Source: Atrichornis clamosus (lineage: Eukaryota > Chordata > Aves > Passeriformes > Menuridae). Taken from it: a stretch of DNA of 64,000 bases. The position numbers and the translations under genes were made by a program. The stretch is from NCBI GenBank assembly GCA_013400975.1, contig WBMZ01005327.1, positions 1 through 64,000 of the forward strand. The letters are read 5' to 3'. Below, piece by piece: positions 1 to 13,040 of the stretch. The notes beneath the pieces are model-generated. The model had not been told where the DNA came from and did not search any database. It saw nothing but the letters and a program-made list of their open reading frames with translations. How positions within the stretch are numbered: position 1 is the stretch's first letter; every line of letters begins with the position of its first letter.

Positions 1-240
1 CGGCGGCGCCAACCCCGGGCACGGGCGGAACCGCCGAGGCCGCGCCGCAGCGGGCGCGGTTCCTGCCGCCGCCTCGGGAGGGCGCTGCGTGCGCGGGAGA
101 CCCGCGGAGCGTGAGGAGGGAGGCGGAGACAGCCAAAATCTGAGGGCAGGGAGGGGAGAAGTGAGGGAGAACGCGCTGCTGCGCTTGTCTCAGCGCGTCT
201 GGTGCGTGGATATGTCCATGGAAATGCCTGCGTTAGTCAC
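1..240. promoter_or_regulatory. CpG-rich window edge, candidate promoter or first-exon region
   Basis: The first 120 or so bases are very GC-rich and dense in CpG, in sharp contrast to the AT-rich DNA that follows, so this looks like the edge of a CpG island cut by the window start. No coding start fits any known protein here. A possible splice donor, GAA|GTGAGG, lies near base 160. In mammals TACC2 and NSMCE4A are neighbours in opposite orientation (remembered synteny), so the island could serve the upstream non-coding exon of TACC2, the neighbour, or both. Strand and gene assignment are inference. Confidence 0.5.
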
Positions 241-274
241 TGAGCAGGGATCTGTGCTCTGGCAAATGAAGTAA

Positions 275-329
275 ATCACAGTCATGGCATAGTTTGGGTT
301 GGAAGGGACCATAAGGACCATCTAGTTAC
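275..329 (-). repeat. CR1 LINE 3'-end fragment, short
   Basis: The phrase GGTTGGAAGGGACCATAAGG is the reverse complement of the usual CR1 3' end (...GGTCCCTTCCAACC...). Only about 50 bases are present, and a second CR1 3' end starts immediately after at 331. This indicates two separate, 5'-truncated insertions side by side or one nested in the other. Confidence 0.65.
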
Positions 330-330
330 A

Positions 331-890
331 ATCACAGAATCATCAGGGTTGGAAGAGACCTTCAAGATCACCCAGTCCCACTGTCCACTCAGCTACCACT
401 GTAACCCGCAGACCACCAAACCACATCACCCAGCTCCAGGGATGGTGTCTCCATCACCTCCCCGGGCAGCCCCTTCCTATGCCTGAGCATCCAAATAGTG
501 AAACATTTTTAATGATATCAAATCAATGTCCCGTCTCATCTCAAAGCCTTTTCCCCAGGTCCCCTCACTGCAGGCACAGCACAGACCGGCCCCATCTCAC
601 CACACTCCTGCCAGGGAGTTGTGGAGAGCAATGAGGTTCCCCCTCATCCTCCTCCAGGCTGAACAAGCTCAGCTCCCTCAGCCCTTCCTTATCAGACATG
701 TTTTCTAGGTCCTTCACAACCCTTCTTGCCCTTCTCTGGAAACTCTCCAGCACCTCCATGTCGTTTTTGTAGTGAAGGGCTTAAAACTGAACGCAGCACT
801 CAAAGTGTGGATTCATCAATCCTGAGTAAAGCGGGACAATCACTTTCATGGTCCTGCTGGCCACACCACTCTGATTACAGACGATTCAAG
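331..890 (-). repeat. CR1 LINE fragment, antisense
   Basis: It begins with ATCACAGAATCATCAGGGTTGG, the reversed CR1 3' terminus, and continues through the CR1-type segments for GATGGTGTCTCCATC, the Leu-Ser-Leu-Phe-Ser-Leu-Glu-Glu open stretch and GAGAGCTTCCAGAG read on the minus strand. The 64-codon minus-strand open frame at 565-759 is therefore transposon-derived, not a host gene. The copy is 5'-truncated and diverged, and it fades out near 890. The exact CR1 subfamily was not determined. Confidence 0.75.
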
Positions 891-3800
891 TGAAATCTGC
901 AAAATATAAATCATAACATTTAGCCCTAGTGATTAGTACTATTGTGTTGTTCTAATTATTGTGGTAGATTTTTTAAGGTATTTTTGGCAGTATTTTCTAC
1001 AGCATCTTCAAAGGTCAGCTTGATTCAATATACAGGCATGGATCTACTTTGTCTTCCCCAAACCAGTACTTCAGCTGGACTACAGACGGCAACTATGCAT
1101 AAGCTATCTTTCAAAATATATGTTTAAAATACGTAATTCTTCAGTAGAACATTAATGAATTTTATTTGAACTCTTGAACAATTTTCTATTCTTTGTATGA
1201 CTAGTAGAGTGCTGTCAAATTTGCATTGCAAATTCAATATGAGCAATTCGCTTTTGGATGTTGGCACAGAAAGGCTCAAGAGAGGATCCAAACAAGACTG
1301 GGGCCCATTGTAGAATGCAGTACACAAACACATGGTAAAAAATATTCCCTGCTCCAAAGACTTTGCAATGCAGTGCAAAATGTAAAATGCTGAGCTGGGT
1401 GGGAGGCAAAGTAGCAAAAGGTTCGATATGAGGTGAAAAATTCAGGACCTTGCTGAGGAAATCCTGTTATATCCAGTCTCACGCAGACACTAATCTTGCA
1501 TTTTTGGAGGTGATGCCTGCTTCCTTAAAATCTCTATTTGACCTTTCTTGGTGCTTAGGCAAGCAGGGCCCTTTACTCAATAGGTTCAAGAGCAAAATAT
1601 CTCACAGACTGCTCTTTGTCTGGAATATACAATATAGCAGTAAAAAGTTTCCTAAAGAAGCAAGCCACAAGGACTAAAAATTAAACACTAAAAAGCACAA
1701 CAGTACAACAAACCCCATGCAGCAAACCCCATTCACTTTTGATGAGGGCGTTGTGCACTGTAAAAGGATTTCAACAATTCCTGTCACGTTCCTACAGTAG
1801 CTTGTATTTGTATGGAAATAAGATCACATAGATAAGTAGAGTTTAATCTGGTTTCAGTTTTCAGTTTCATTACAAAACCCTCTTTTCACTGAAGCTATAC
1901 ACTTGGAAGTGGTAGGAATGACAGGAAAAGCCTGCTCCTGCTCTTCATGAGGAAGGGCCTAAACCATGCAGTATCTAGGTCCTGCTTTTCCACCTCTTGC
2001 TGTAACAGCTGTCCATAAACTATCTTATCAAGTGAATGATTTTTGACTTGTGCTATAGCAGTGTGGTGAGCAGCGAGTTCCTGATACAAACAGTGAAAAG
2101 CATGGAAGAGCACAAGGATGAGGGCTAAAAAAAGTGTTTCTTACCTGTCGCAGCTATAGCAAGGGCATATTGTGCATTATTCGAGAATTCCCATGATATG
2201 GCATCCTACTGATCATTATTTTCTTAGGAAAACATGAGCAGATGGTGCAGTAAGCTGATTTTCAAATAGTTAAACAGCTGGAAGCCAGAAGTAGCATCAT
2301 GCAAACAGAAGATTCTGTCTTCTATGCCACTAACTCTATTTAAGAACTACATTATATATCTTAAAATTAATTTACGACCTATGCAATATCACCTCTCATG
2401 CAGCAGACCTCACCTTCCAAAGTAAAGCCGTTGCCTGTTCTAAGCTGACTCACAACACACGGCTTCAGAAAAAGAGAAAATACAGGGCAGTATTGTTAAG
2501 AAACTACCCTATATGTCATTAATGTATATGGACTTTCTCCTCCCAGTGAGTCCAGATGTCAGGATGCAAATATAGGCTTAATGAATGTGAGTTACAATTT
2601 TTTACTGTCATCTCACTATGCTTAATATGAACTTAACATTCTGCAATATTGCCAGGCATTCCCCTCTATTTTTATTCCGAGAGTTCTGCATGTACAGATG
2701 ATCAGATCTCTGCTTTCCTGGCTATTATTGTGTATCTTATGTCAATTGTTAATGTCAACAGTGAAAATGGTAAGTGAGGAAAATGGCCCATGTTCAGTTG
2801 GTTGGAAGATTTTCCAGTTGTCTTTACTCACCAGGACTATTTTTTGTCTTATCCATGGATATACATAAAACCTAATTCTCACTGAAATTAGATGACTCAC
2901 ATAGAGGAATCTTAAATATTTCAGATTTATTAGCAGAGGTTCACTGTGTGCAGATTTCATCATTCCCTCTGTTGCTCCTCTCAGCATGCAGACATGAATG
3001 TAGAGTTTCTGGCATTTAGCAGAGGATCTCCAACTGAATTCTAATTCCTAACGTTGTACATTTTGTATATACCACGACCGTACAGGTACTGTATTTCAGC
3101 AAGCAAAAGACAGTCTCTATTGTCATCAAATACAGGCAATAATGTGGGGTTTTTTATTGTGCTGAGAAGTGGTGCTCTCATCTAGAGCCCTTAAAATGTG
3201 ACTCATTTGTCCAGTTCTGGAAATTGTTCTCCTGATGTGAATATCCCTGATTTCCTAGCAGATGTTCCTAGGCATTGGTGGGAAAAGACATGTCTTTAAA
3301 CGAGGCAGTTTAGTCACTGCCCAGGAGTGTTACTTACAATTGTAAAGCATAAACATTTTGCATTTCCCTTCAATATGCCAAAATGAATCACACTGTTCAG
3401 GATGAAGAGATAAAGCAAGAAATTCATTGTCTAAAAACATGGCAACAGAGGACTTGTTGCCCAGTGATGGCTGTTCCTGATACAAAGTTAATCCTGGTGA
3501 TCCAAAAGGGGGCCTGGACTAATTGAAAACATCAGAAACAAAACATCTGAGATACTTGGCATTCAGCTGCCAGCTCTGCAAGCAAACACAGATTTTAATG
3601 ACTGTAACAAACTTTAAAAATTTGTTTTAGCAATGTAGAAGTGTCAGTTCATATACTTGGTTCTTGCAGAAGCTTTTATGTTTGTATTTACAGATAATCC
3701 TGTGGGAGGTGAAAATCTGGCACCAGATATTCCCTCAGCAGCATGGATTAGGTTACAGCTCATCACATCACAGTGATGAGCCAGTCTAGGAAGGTATTTT

Positions 3801-4060
3801 CAGAGGAATATGAAAGAACAATTATTAATAGAAGTATGAAAAAAGCTGAGGCCCAATTTGGTGGGATGTCAAGGAAAAAATCCTGGTAGGATCAAACCCC
3901 CATTGGCACCAGAAACTCTTTCTTTTTAAGGTCTTGGAAGGTTTCATTAAGTGAAAGACCAACACCAGGTTGCTACAACAACAACGTGTGGAAGTCATGC
4001 TGCTGGAGACCAAAATGCTGAAAACCTTCCACTTTTACCTACAATCAAACAGCAATTTAG

Positions 4061-4116
4061 AAAAATAAAATAAAATAAAATAAAATAAAGTAAAATAAAA
4101 AAATTTAAAATAAATC
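4061..4116 (+). repeat. AAAAT-type microsatellite
   Basis: About six uninterrupted AAAAT/TAAAA units, then imperfect units (TAAAGTAAAATAAAA) running into an A-rich tail. It is a simple-sequence repeat. A trailing poly(A) of an old retroinsertion is possible, but no body is recognisable next to it. Confidence 0.85.
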
Positions 4117-7100
4117 TTTGCAAGAAGGAGCAGAAAACATATACGTATATCAATGATGCCTCAGAGTGGAGAATAGCCAGAGAGCTGCAGCCTTGGTGGT
4201 CCATCCAGTACATTGTGAATGGAGGAACAAACAAATTAAAAGCAAATGCAGAACAATGTCAGATTTTTGCAAAAGCAAAAAGCCAATTAGTGTTCTAAAG
4301 ATTTGTGGCCATATTTTGCATAACTGAATGGCAATTTTTTGGACATTGCAATTTTATTATGCTAATGATTTCTGTTCTCACAGAAAATTCATAAATTCAC
4401 TATTTTTTATAGCAACCTCTAGAAATTATCACCTCAACACCACGCAAACAACTAACTTAAGCCTAAGCACTTCTGTGCTATGTTTAATCCTGTCCTAGCA
4501 ATCACTTCTTCATATCTTGTGCTGATGTGGATATATTTTTATTACATGTGTTTAAAGGCCTGTAATGCACAACCTATTATGAAAGAAATATCTTTTTCCT
4601 CTCTGAAACAGTGTATTCCAAGGGAGGATTTTCCAAAAGTACCATATAACTGAAAACATGCTCTACTTAAAAGACATTTCCATGAGCGGTGTGGGTTTCC
4701 CATTCCAGTGGCATGTGCTTTGGGGGTTTAGAGTTGAGACAGCTCTAGACTGAAGTGGCATGGGTTTTTCCTGAAAGGCTCACACAAGTCACACTCGAAC
4801 TTCAACCACTGCATTCAAACAAGTGGGCTGAAAGCTCCATCTTATCCAACGTGGGAAGAGACAAGCTGCATTCCCTCCTTTCTGTCCGTGTGGGCACGAG
4901 AAAAGTGAACACGGGCAAAGGGATGAAGAATGGAACGGAGGCAGAAGACTTCTTTTTCCTTCTCTCCATCCTGACAGGTAATTTACCAGCATTCCTAGAC
5001 TTTGTTTTTTCTGAACTCCAGCAAAACATTCCTTATGGAATATGCAGAGCAGTTCTGACTGGCAGTGGTTTTCTTAAGGCAGCTGTCACTTTCAGCCGTG
5101 CTGTTGTTATATACATTTGTCACGTGCTAAATTGATTCATTTTCCCAACCTTTGCTTGCTAAGCCAGGTGACAGGGACAGCCTGATACTTGGTAGTCCTG
5201 GAGTGAAAAGCCAGAGGGTAAAATTCCACTTGCTTGGTAGAACATGGAACTTGTCTCCCTGCCTTAAGCAAACCACGTACCCACAACAACGACGACAGTG
5301 ACAACGTGCTGCACCCAGTGCACAGGACCTGTCCCCTGTTATTCCCATCCAGCAACTGAGAATTCCTGGGAAGAACTGATGTGTCACAGCCCCACAGCTC
5401 CCTGGGTCAGATTCCTTGCACTTCATAGCTCTCCAGCATAGTGTTCTCCAACATCAGCCAATTCACATTAATAGAACACTTTCATGTGATCCAGGGAGAA
5501 AGGGGATCCACACACCAGCTAGGAGTGAAGGAGTGCAGAAGGTTATAAAAATCAGGGACAGAGTGGTGCATTCTCATTTTCAGTCTAGAGGAAAATTGGG
5601 TAAGTAATTTTTTAGTTCTTTAAACTGAGAAATGTCTAGACTCAATTTAACAGTTTACTAATTATGTTTTAGACATTACAGAACGACAAAGGGAGTGCCT
5701 TAAAAGTAAAAGAATTTTTTCTCTGTACCAGAAAAAAAGAGTGTCTCCTTTGAGGTTCTATAGTTTCATGATCTCTTGTATAACTTGTTTTACAATCCAC
5801 ATGCCCTATATAGTGTGTCTAGAGGATGATGTCTTGTTTAGTCAGTATCTCTCTAAGACCAAGGGACTGATCATTAAATAAGCACGTCCTAAAATGGCTG
5901 TTTTAAAAACATGTTACAACATTACAGACTGTAGTAACTATTTGCAAATGCTGGAGTTTTTAAATGTGGCTCTATTTCAACGTTGTTCTTTTTTTTCAGC
6001 GACAGTTCTAAGGGTTTGTTTCAGAAAGGATTGCTTGTTTTTAAGTTGCCATGTAACAACAAGAATGTGTGTTTCTCATGCAGAATTTCAGGGATGAAAT
6101 GAGCTGGCTGGTCACTAGACAGATATGCAGATGTTTGGTGATGTTCTTAAGTGAGAACTGTCTACGATGTTTTGTCCTTTCATGCATAGGAAAGTTTGCT
6201 TCAGGCTGTAAACCACAACCCTGAGCAGCTGTAGGTACAATATTGCCTCTGGTGACCCAAAACTTACAGAGCTTCAGGTAGTAGAAATCACTTCTAGTCT
6301 TATCCACTAGGGAAATTAATTAGGTCAAAATAATGCACCACTAGTTTGAGATTAGCCAGAATTTGATTGTGTTAATGTTCTGAACACTGATGACATTTTA
6401 TTTAAGTCAGTTGTGAACGTGTAACTCCACGGCCACTTCAGTTATTTCTGGATTTTATTACTGAACAGGATTTATATTACCACAATGTTTTGGAAACTGT
6501 TTTCCAAGTTCAAAAAAAATAGGTTTCTCTTCAGGCAGAAACTAACAACCTTATTGACAGGCATAGGATGACAATGGCAGGCATTCTTCTATCTGTTTTA
6601 TAAAGCAGATATTTCCTACAAAATCTGATCTTATCTAAAAATAGAGTGTTTATAGCTTGAATTTTCTACTCGTGATTCAGCTATTCAGGATCAAACTGTT
6701 AATTACCTAGGAGTATACTTTTTTCCATTTACACAGCCCAAGAGATGGTTAGAAACCTGCTATGCATGTAGGATTTTTTTTTTAAATTCCATCCCTTCAT
6801 GTCAAACTTTTTGAATTACAGATTCAAAGATTAATTAAACGCTAATACATAAATCCATAAATCTTACTTTAAAGGGATTTTGGAAAGCAAAAAGTGCTGG
6901 TAGTTGACCAGGAAAGTCAGATGGGCCTATGGGTAGAAGATCTAATCCTCACTGGCTTAGTTTTAAGTATCCTGCCACCTGCATCTACATCTGCATCTGC
7001 ATTGCATCCAGTCATTTTTCCATCTTTGAGGCAGAGCCCGGTGACGGTGACAGGCTTGGATATCCCGGCCTAAGGAGATCAGTGGTCACTTTGCATGTGC

Positions 7101-10100
7101 TCCAGAATTACCTAGTTAGTACTTTTCATCAAGTATTTTGACAATCCCCAGAAACCTAGTCTGGGGAAAAGCCACTTCAGCTGATCTCAGTTGTATTATA
7201 GTTGGTTATTTTATCAGTAAAGCAGGTTGGCAGTGACTGGATGTGTTTGGATTGTCACATGGACACGGGTTTGTGGAGAGGATTAGAAAGGACACCTGTT
7301 CCAATAAAAGAAACACCCCCCAGTTCCAGTGTTACCCTTCATACCCACAGGTGTGGCTACAGAACATTCCCCCTTATACAAAAAACTAATTTACACTGTA
7401 AATTGCTCACTAGTTATTTTGTGGGGCTCGATACAAACCAAGCGGAATAGAAACAGAAGCATTAATTTGGAGAGTTTCCAGAGTAGGGAGCAGAGAGGAG
7501 CCAACAGGGAGACACCTCTGTGCACGTTCAGGTTGTGAAATCTGCAGGCTGCAGTAGGATCCCTGTCTTCAGTGGCAGCTTTCATTCAGCTGGATGGAAG
7601 AGTTGTAGAATATTGAGTATATTCCTTTCGTATCACTTGAAGCTTTCTTTAAAATTCTCTTATGACAGTGTAAGAAAATGATTTTATGGCAGAATTGGAG
7701 AATGATTGACCTGTAACACTGGGCAGCCTGTAACCAGTGCTTTCCTCCCTGCTGCTTCCTGCAGTGAGGAAAGCAAAATTAAACTTTCATATGGACCTTT
7801 TCTCTGTAAAGATGGGCCTTAATTCAGGGGGAGGTTGGAGCCACTACAAAGGCTGCAGAAAACTCAGATCAGCTTTTGTGTTTTCTGGTGCTGCTGGAAC
7901 AACATTTATAGAAGCCTCTTAAGTCCGTAACAAGTCTGAAAAGAGTAAAATTTCACCCTACATCTATGATCTAGGCTTAAAGCTAAATGAACGGCTTAAA
8001 TTCAGTTAATTGATTCCACATTCAATTACAGAAACTAATGGTTTGAAGAGCTGCACTGCTGACAACCAGGATAAGGGCAGAGCCATCACTGATTATAGTT
8101 TTTATTTTTCTTGACATAATCCTTTTGAAGTACTGTGTTCTAAAAATCACATGGTGAAACAAAGTTTGATTTGAGTTTTGTGTGTTTTCATTAGAAGCTT
8201 TCTAATGCAGGATACTATGAAAATATAGCAGTTGGTCAAGATCCACATACAGAATATACAAGCCTCAGCAAGCTTGACAAAATACTGAACTATATATTCT
8301 TGCCAAATTAAATTTGTCATTAAAGGCTCGTTAGGACTTGACAGACTCATTTACTTCCCTGGTTTCCCAGCAAGCATATGATCCAGCCAGCACTCCTTAT
8401 TCTTGCTCAGACCCAAGCTTCAGCCAGCTCTGAGTCCTTGCAAATGGGTTCAGGTATTTATATTTATTTGCTTCATGTGTAAACAGTAGTGTGCCGTGGG
8501 GAGTTTTGTAAGAGTTTAATGGGTCTGTACATAAACAAAAGGTAAGAATGATTTATTTTATCACCTAGATGGAATCTGCTTTTCTGAATATAAGTAATCT
8601 GAAAAGGTTTGCTGGTTCATGGCAGCCTGACTGGGTGAAAACAGTTTTTCTTGCTACCAAAACAGAATGTGATAGATACAGTGCTAATACTTTTGTTTTG
8701 ATATGAACAGCTGCCATGTTTTCAACAGGAATATTTTAGAAGGGAACAAGCCCAGCATAATTTTAAGAAAGCAGGATGATGAGATAATCTCCCTAGAAAC
8801 AATGAAATAAACCAGAAAACTTTATCAGTGGAGCAACACTACAGATATTTCTGCAGAACAGATCCAACTGAAGAATTGACCAAATTAGACAAAATACCAA
8901 ATATTTTCAATGGCATTCTTTGTTAAATATGATTTCAGAACATTTTGTCCCACTCCCAAAATGTGTTTCCTCCAGCAGACCTGTAAAAAATATAACTATT
9001 TTGGGGAGATACTGAAATAGAGAAAGATTTGTCCCTCAGCCCTGTTTTCTGTGACTCTGTGAAGTGTCAGCCAAAGAGCCCCATTTCTGTGTGCTGAAGG
9101 TTCAGTGTCAGATTTTCACAAACCCTCCAAAAGAGGCAGAGAGGATGTTTCTGTATCTTCTGAAGCACAAACAGTTTTTGATGCTGACAAACTGACATCG
9201 TGAGCAACTCCTGGTTGTAGCCAGAAAACACAAAGATTGCTGCAGTAAGGGAAGGGGGGAAAAAAATACATGAAAGCCATTCATGAGTATCAAAATCCTG
9301 GTTTTTACAGCACAGTTTAATAAATTGGCAGGTTTTGACCTTTTCTGGCCAGATTTTAATGTGCTCTGTTTTGGTTTTAGACTGGTATAGACTGAATTCT
9401 CCAGCACTTCAGGGCGATGTGTGTGCTTTATTACACGGAGCTGTCAGTTCTAATAGCAGTGTGATGGGAGCTATTGCCTGTATTTCTGTATGTGTCTGTG
9501 TTTTATAAAGACAGCACATTGATACCACTGAAACTACAGTAATTATTAGTATCTGTTGGAATAAGTTGCATGCCTACTTTTTACACTGCCTGTTACTCAC
9601 AGTTTCCATGCAACTTCCAACTGTAAACTGAAAATTATACTTAACCACTTTCTTGATGAGAAAGACCTGATTTCACCCACAAATTTGGAGCATTGCACAG
9701 TTTTATTGAACCCATATGAAAATCTCAGCATGATACAAGGGGCAGGAGGTTTAAATTCATGGTCTAGATAAAGTGGGGGCTTTTTTCAGTTTCTTTGGTA
9801 GACCCTTAGATCATTGCAATGCTCACATCAAGAGGTGAAGTGTGTCAGGAGCACTGACCATGGAAATATTCTTACGTTCTAATAAACAAACTCTAACATT
9901 TCTTAATTGTCACACGTGCAATATTTAGTTCCTGCATGAAGACTTACCAGCCCAAACCCAATATTTCATAGATGGAGCTATTAAACCATTTCTACTGGTA
10001 AAATGATTTGAAAAGCTTTGGAAATTATGCTTCAGCCTTTTGCATCAATATATCCTACAGTCTCATAATATCCTTCTGTGGCAAGTTCTGTTCTTACATC

Positions 10101-12984
10101 TGAAGTTTAAAGAGGTTTGAGTCAACCTAAAGGATATCACACTTCAGAAAAGAATACTGCTCCTTTCTAGATGCACAGGAGTTCACCAAGTAATCCTTAA
10201 GAGTTTGCTCATACAGGAAAAAAAGATTCATATTTGGGTGCAAGAAGAAATCAATCTTTATTCACATGAACTTTAATCTGGACAAACAACTGTAGGCCTT
10301 ATTTTGTGCTCATTCCATTGACTTGAAATATTGTTAATATCCACCTTTTGCATCCTAGTGACTGGTACTTAGTTCCCCACATTCTGTCATGGTTTCCTGT
10401 TTAAAGTAGAAGTTTTATATCTTTTCTTTTACTGAAGTGTATTGTGATGCGTTAAAAACAATTGATGTAACTGGGAGACAAAAATTCCATCAGTGAACTT
10501 GCAGGCAGCATCAGCCTAGGCCTTATTTTCAAAATTAGCTCCTGCTCTAACAAGAAAAGGCATTTTTTGCCCACAAGTTAAGGACATGCAGTACAAAAAG
10601 GCCCTTGGATCTTTAATATCCAAAAGAAACAGGCATGAGGCTTGCATAAACATGTAGCATTTCTACCTGAAAGATGAAATCTTGAGAAAAATCTGTCTAC
10701 TTGGATCCTACTTTTCACATTGCTCTGCTCTTCTGCCATAATTTAAGAGATCTCTGCTGACTCTTGGGATTCTGTGCCTAAATGAACTATCACTTGAACT
10801 TCTGAGTCTACACCCAGCTACCAGTCCAGTCCCTGGATCACAGTGATAGCTCTGTGTGCTAAGGTTATGGACATCGTGGGTGCAGCTGGGAAGAACTAAG
10901 GCACTGCTGCTTATTTCCATTCACTTTTATTACTTTTTGTTAATTTCTTAGGGATGAAAAAACATCTCAATGACACTAGACATATAGCTAAATAGTAGAT
11001 AAATGGAGACCAAGTGCAAAACCAGATTTAATCTGTTCTTCTGTTAAGTTCCATCTATGTAATGACCCAAACAAAAACAACTGTAGCTGATGCTCTAAAA
11101 ACATTATTTGATTTTGATGTTAAAATCTTACTGAGATGGAAAGGGAAATTCACATCTTTAAGAACCTGCCTGTTTGCAGACTCAGGGAACCAATATAGCA
11201 GCCATTTCCAGATGATTTCTGAAGGTTTTCTTCCCAAATTTCCATTCAGTGTTACAATCTATGCTTAAAAGTGTCAGTGTAGTACGTAATTATATCTAAT
11301 AATGATTTTGTGAGCCTGGTCTCCACAGAACCTGCCCCAAATGAAAACTGAGATTGAGTTAAAGTACTGCAAAGCCTGCAACTAACATATTCCTTAATGA
11401 TGATGAAATGCCAATGAAAAAATACACCTGAAAATGAAGCGTGAACTTCTGAAACTGGATATTGTTCATATTAGTGGAAAATGAGAACATGAATATAAAT
11501 AGTGCAGACCCAGCTGGACAAGGCAATAAGTTATAAGAGTTTAAATCTGTCATTAGGTGAAGCTGATTAGGTTTATGTCTGTCAAAAGGATGAAGAGTTG
11601 TGCCATCTGTAACAACAGTGAGCAGCTTAGGTAACTTTATCTCCACCAACCACCAGGGATCACTAGGACCACTTCCCACCAGCACAGCATTAGGTCACCT
11701 TCTAAAAAAGCCAGTGCCACAAAGGCAAACACCAGGAGCTCCAGGTTAGAGGAGGATGATGCAGTTCAGGCACCATTCGTTGTCACCAGATTGCCATCGA
11801 TACCTGGAGGACTGGCTTTAACTGCCTCCTCTCAGTCTTGTTTTGCAGTCCTGCTTAGTTGAATCAAAGGAGTCAAGGGGAAAATAGGTTTATAATTTAC
11901 ATTCAGCTTAAACACGCATTCATCGCATTAGTTTTAAACATTGTAACATGTATGAAAGTACGGTAATGTCAGTAAGGAAGCATTCTCATTAGTATGCAAT
12001 TATCCTTTGGAAAAAAGCACATAAAATTATTTTAGCCTTACTGGTTTTCTCTTTTTTAATTTATGGTGTCTTTGAGGATACCTCTGTGATGTTACTCTGC
12101 ACACAATGTTCTTGGCTGACCTTACAAATAAATCTGAGGGAGAATTTTAGTCCTGATTAGCCTTGAAATAAGATGGAGTCTTTTTGTGAAGGGCTAGATC
12201 AGTGTAACCTGCTTAGGGGAGTGCATTATCCAGTACATTTTCCATGTAAAATATAACCTATTCTTTGAGAACAGCAATGCCAAATCAAACTAGTAATCAT
12301 TTTCCTTCTCTCTGTTATTCTGCAGGCTGAACACTAGCCCTAGTTTTCTGCCTAGCCCAGGATTACACAACATATTAATGGCCTGATCACTCAACTCCCC
12401 CGTGCCTCAATTTCTGCTCTTTTAAAATGTCAGCAGCGTTCTCCTGCTTTGTGAATCAGTGAAGAACTTGTAATGCACCTAAATGCTTACAATACATGCA
12501 AGTGTTGTGCTATTTCCAAGGTGCAGAAGACTGAAGAAACTCAACAAATTTAATTTCAAAGTAAATATTTTTTCAGCCAGCCTCGCGAATCTTTGTAAAC
12601 AAGGATTCATTGCCTTTAGGAACACTATCTTGACTACAGTTTCAGGGGTCAGTGACTCAGTTCCCAGAGTTAGTCCTGCAAAAAACCTAATACACTTGCT
12701 TGGACTAGAATCTGAAATCTAATCTAGTCTGGCTATTAACAAGTTGTCTTGGTGTGCAGGTCTCCTGAGAGATTTATTTTCACAGCCTGCTCTCAGTGCT
12801 GATAAACCACAGCATTTCTGGAGTGAGAATATCGATCACTGCTAAATATTCATTAGCTGAGGTTATAATTAATTTATTCTCACCCAGTGATCAAACAATT
12901 ATAATGAAATTATGAAAAACAGCCTCAGGCTAAACAGCCTCTTACTGAGGATGAAGGATATAATCTCTATAGGATATCTGCATT

Positions 12985-13040
12985 TTTATATATGTGATAT
13001 GTAATATATGCATGTGTATATATATATACGTGTGTGTGAC
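12985..13040 (+). repeat. TA/TG-rich simple repeat
   Basis: A mixed run of TATATG, TATATATATA and GTGTGTG, moderately degenerate. It is a low-complexity alternating purine-pyrimidine stretch with no sign of function. Confidence 0.6.

Noticed and set aside
565..759. 64-codon minus-strand frame as a host gene
   Set aside because: It lies wholly within a CR1 LINE fragment.
4755..5135. 126-codon + strand open frame
   Set aside because: No similarity to any family I know, no splice pattern, and other frames overlap it. Consistent with chance.
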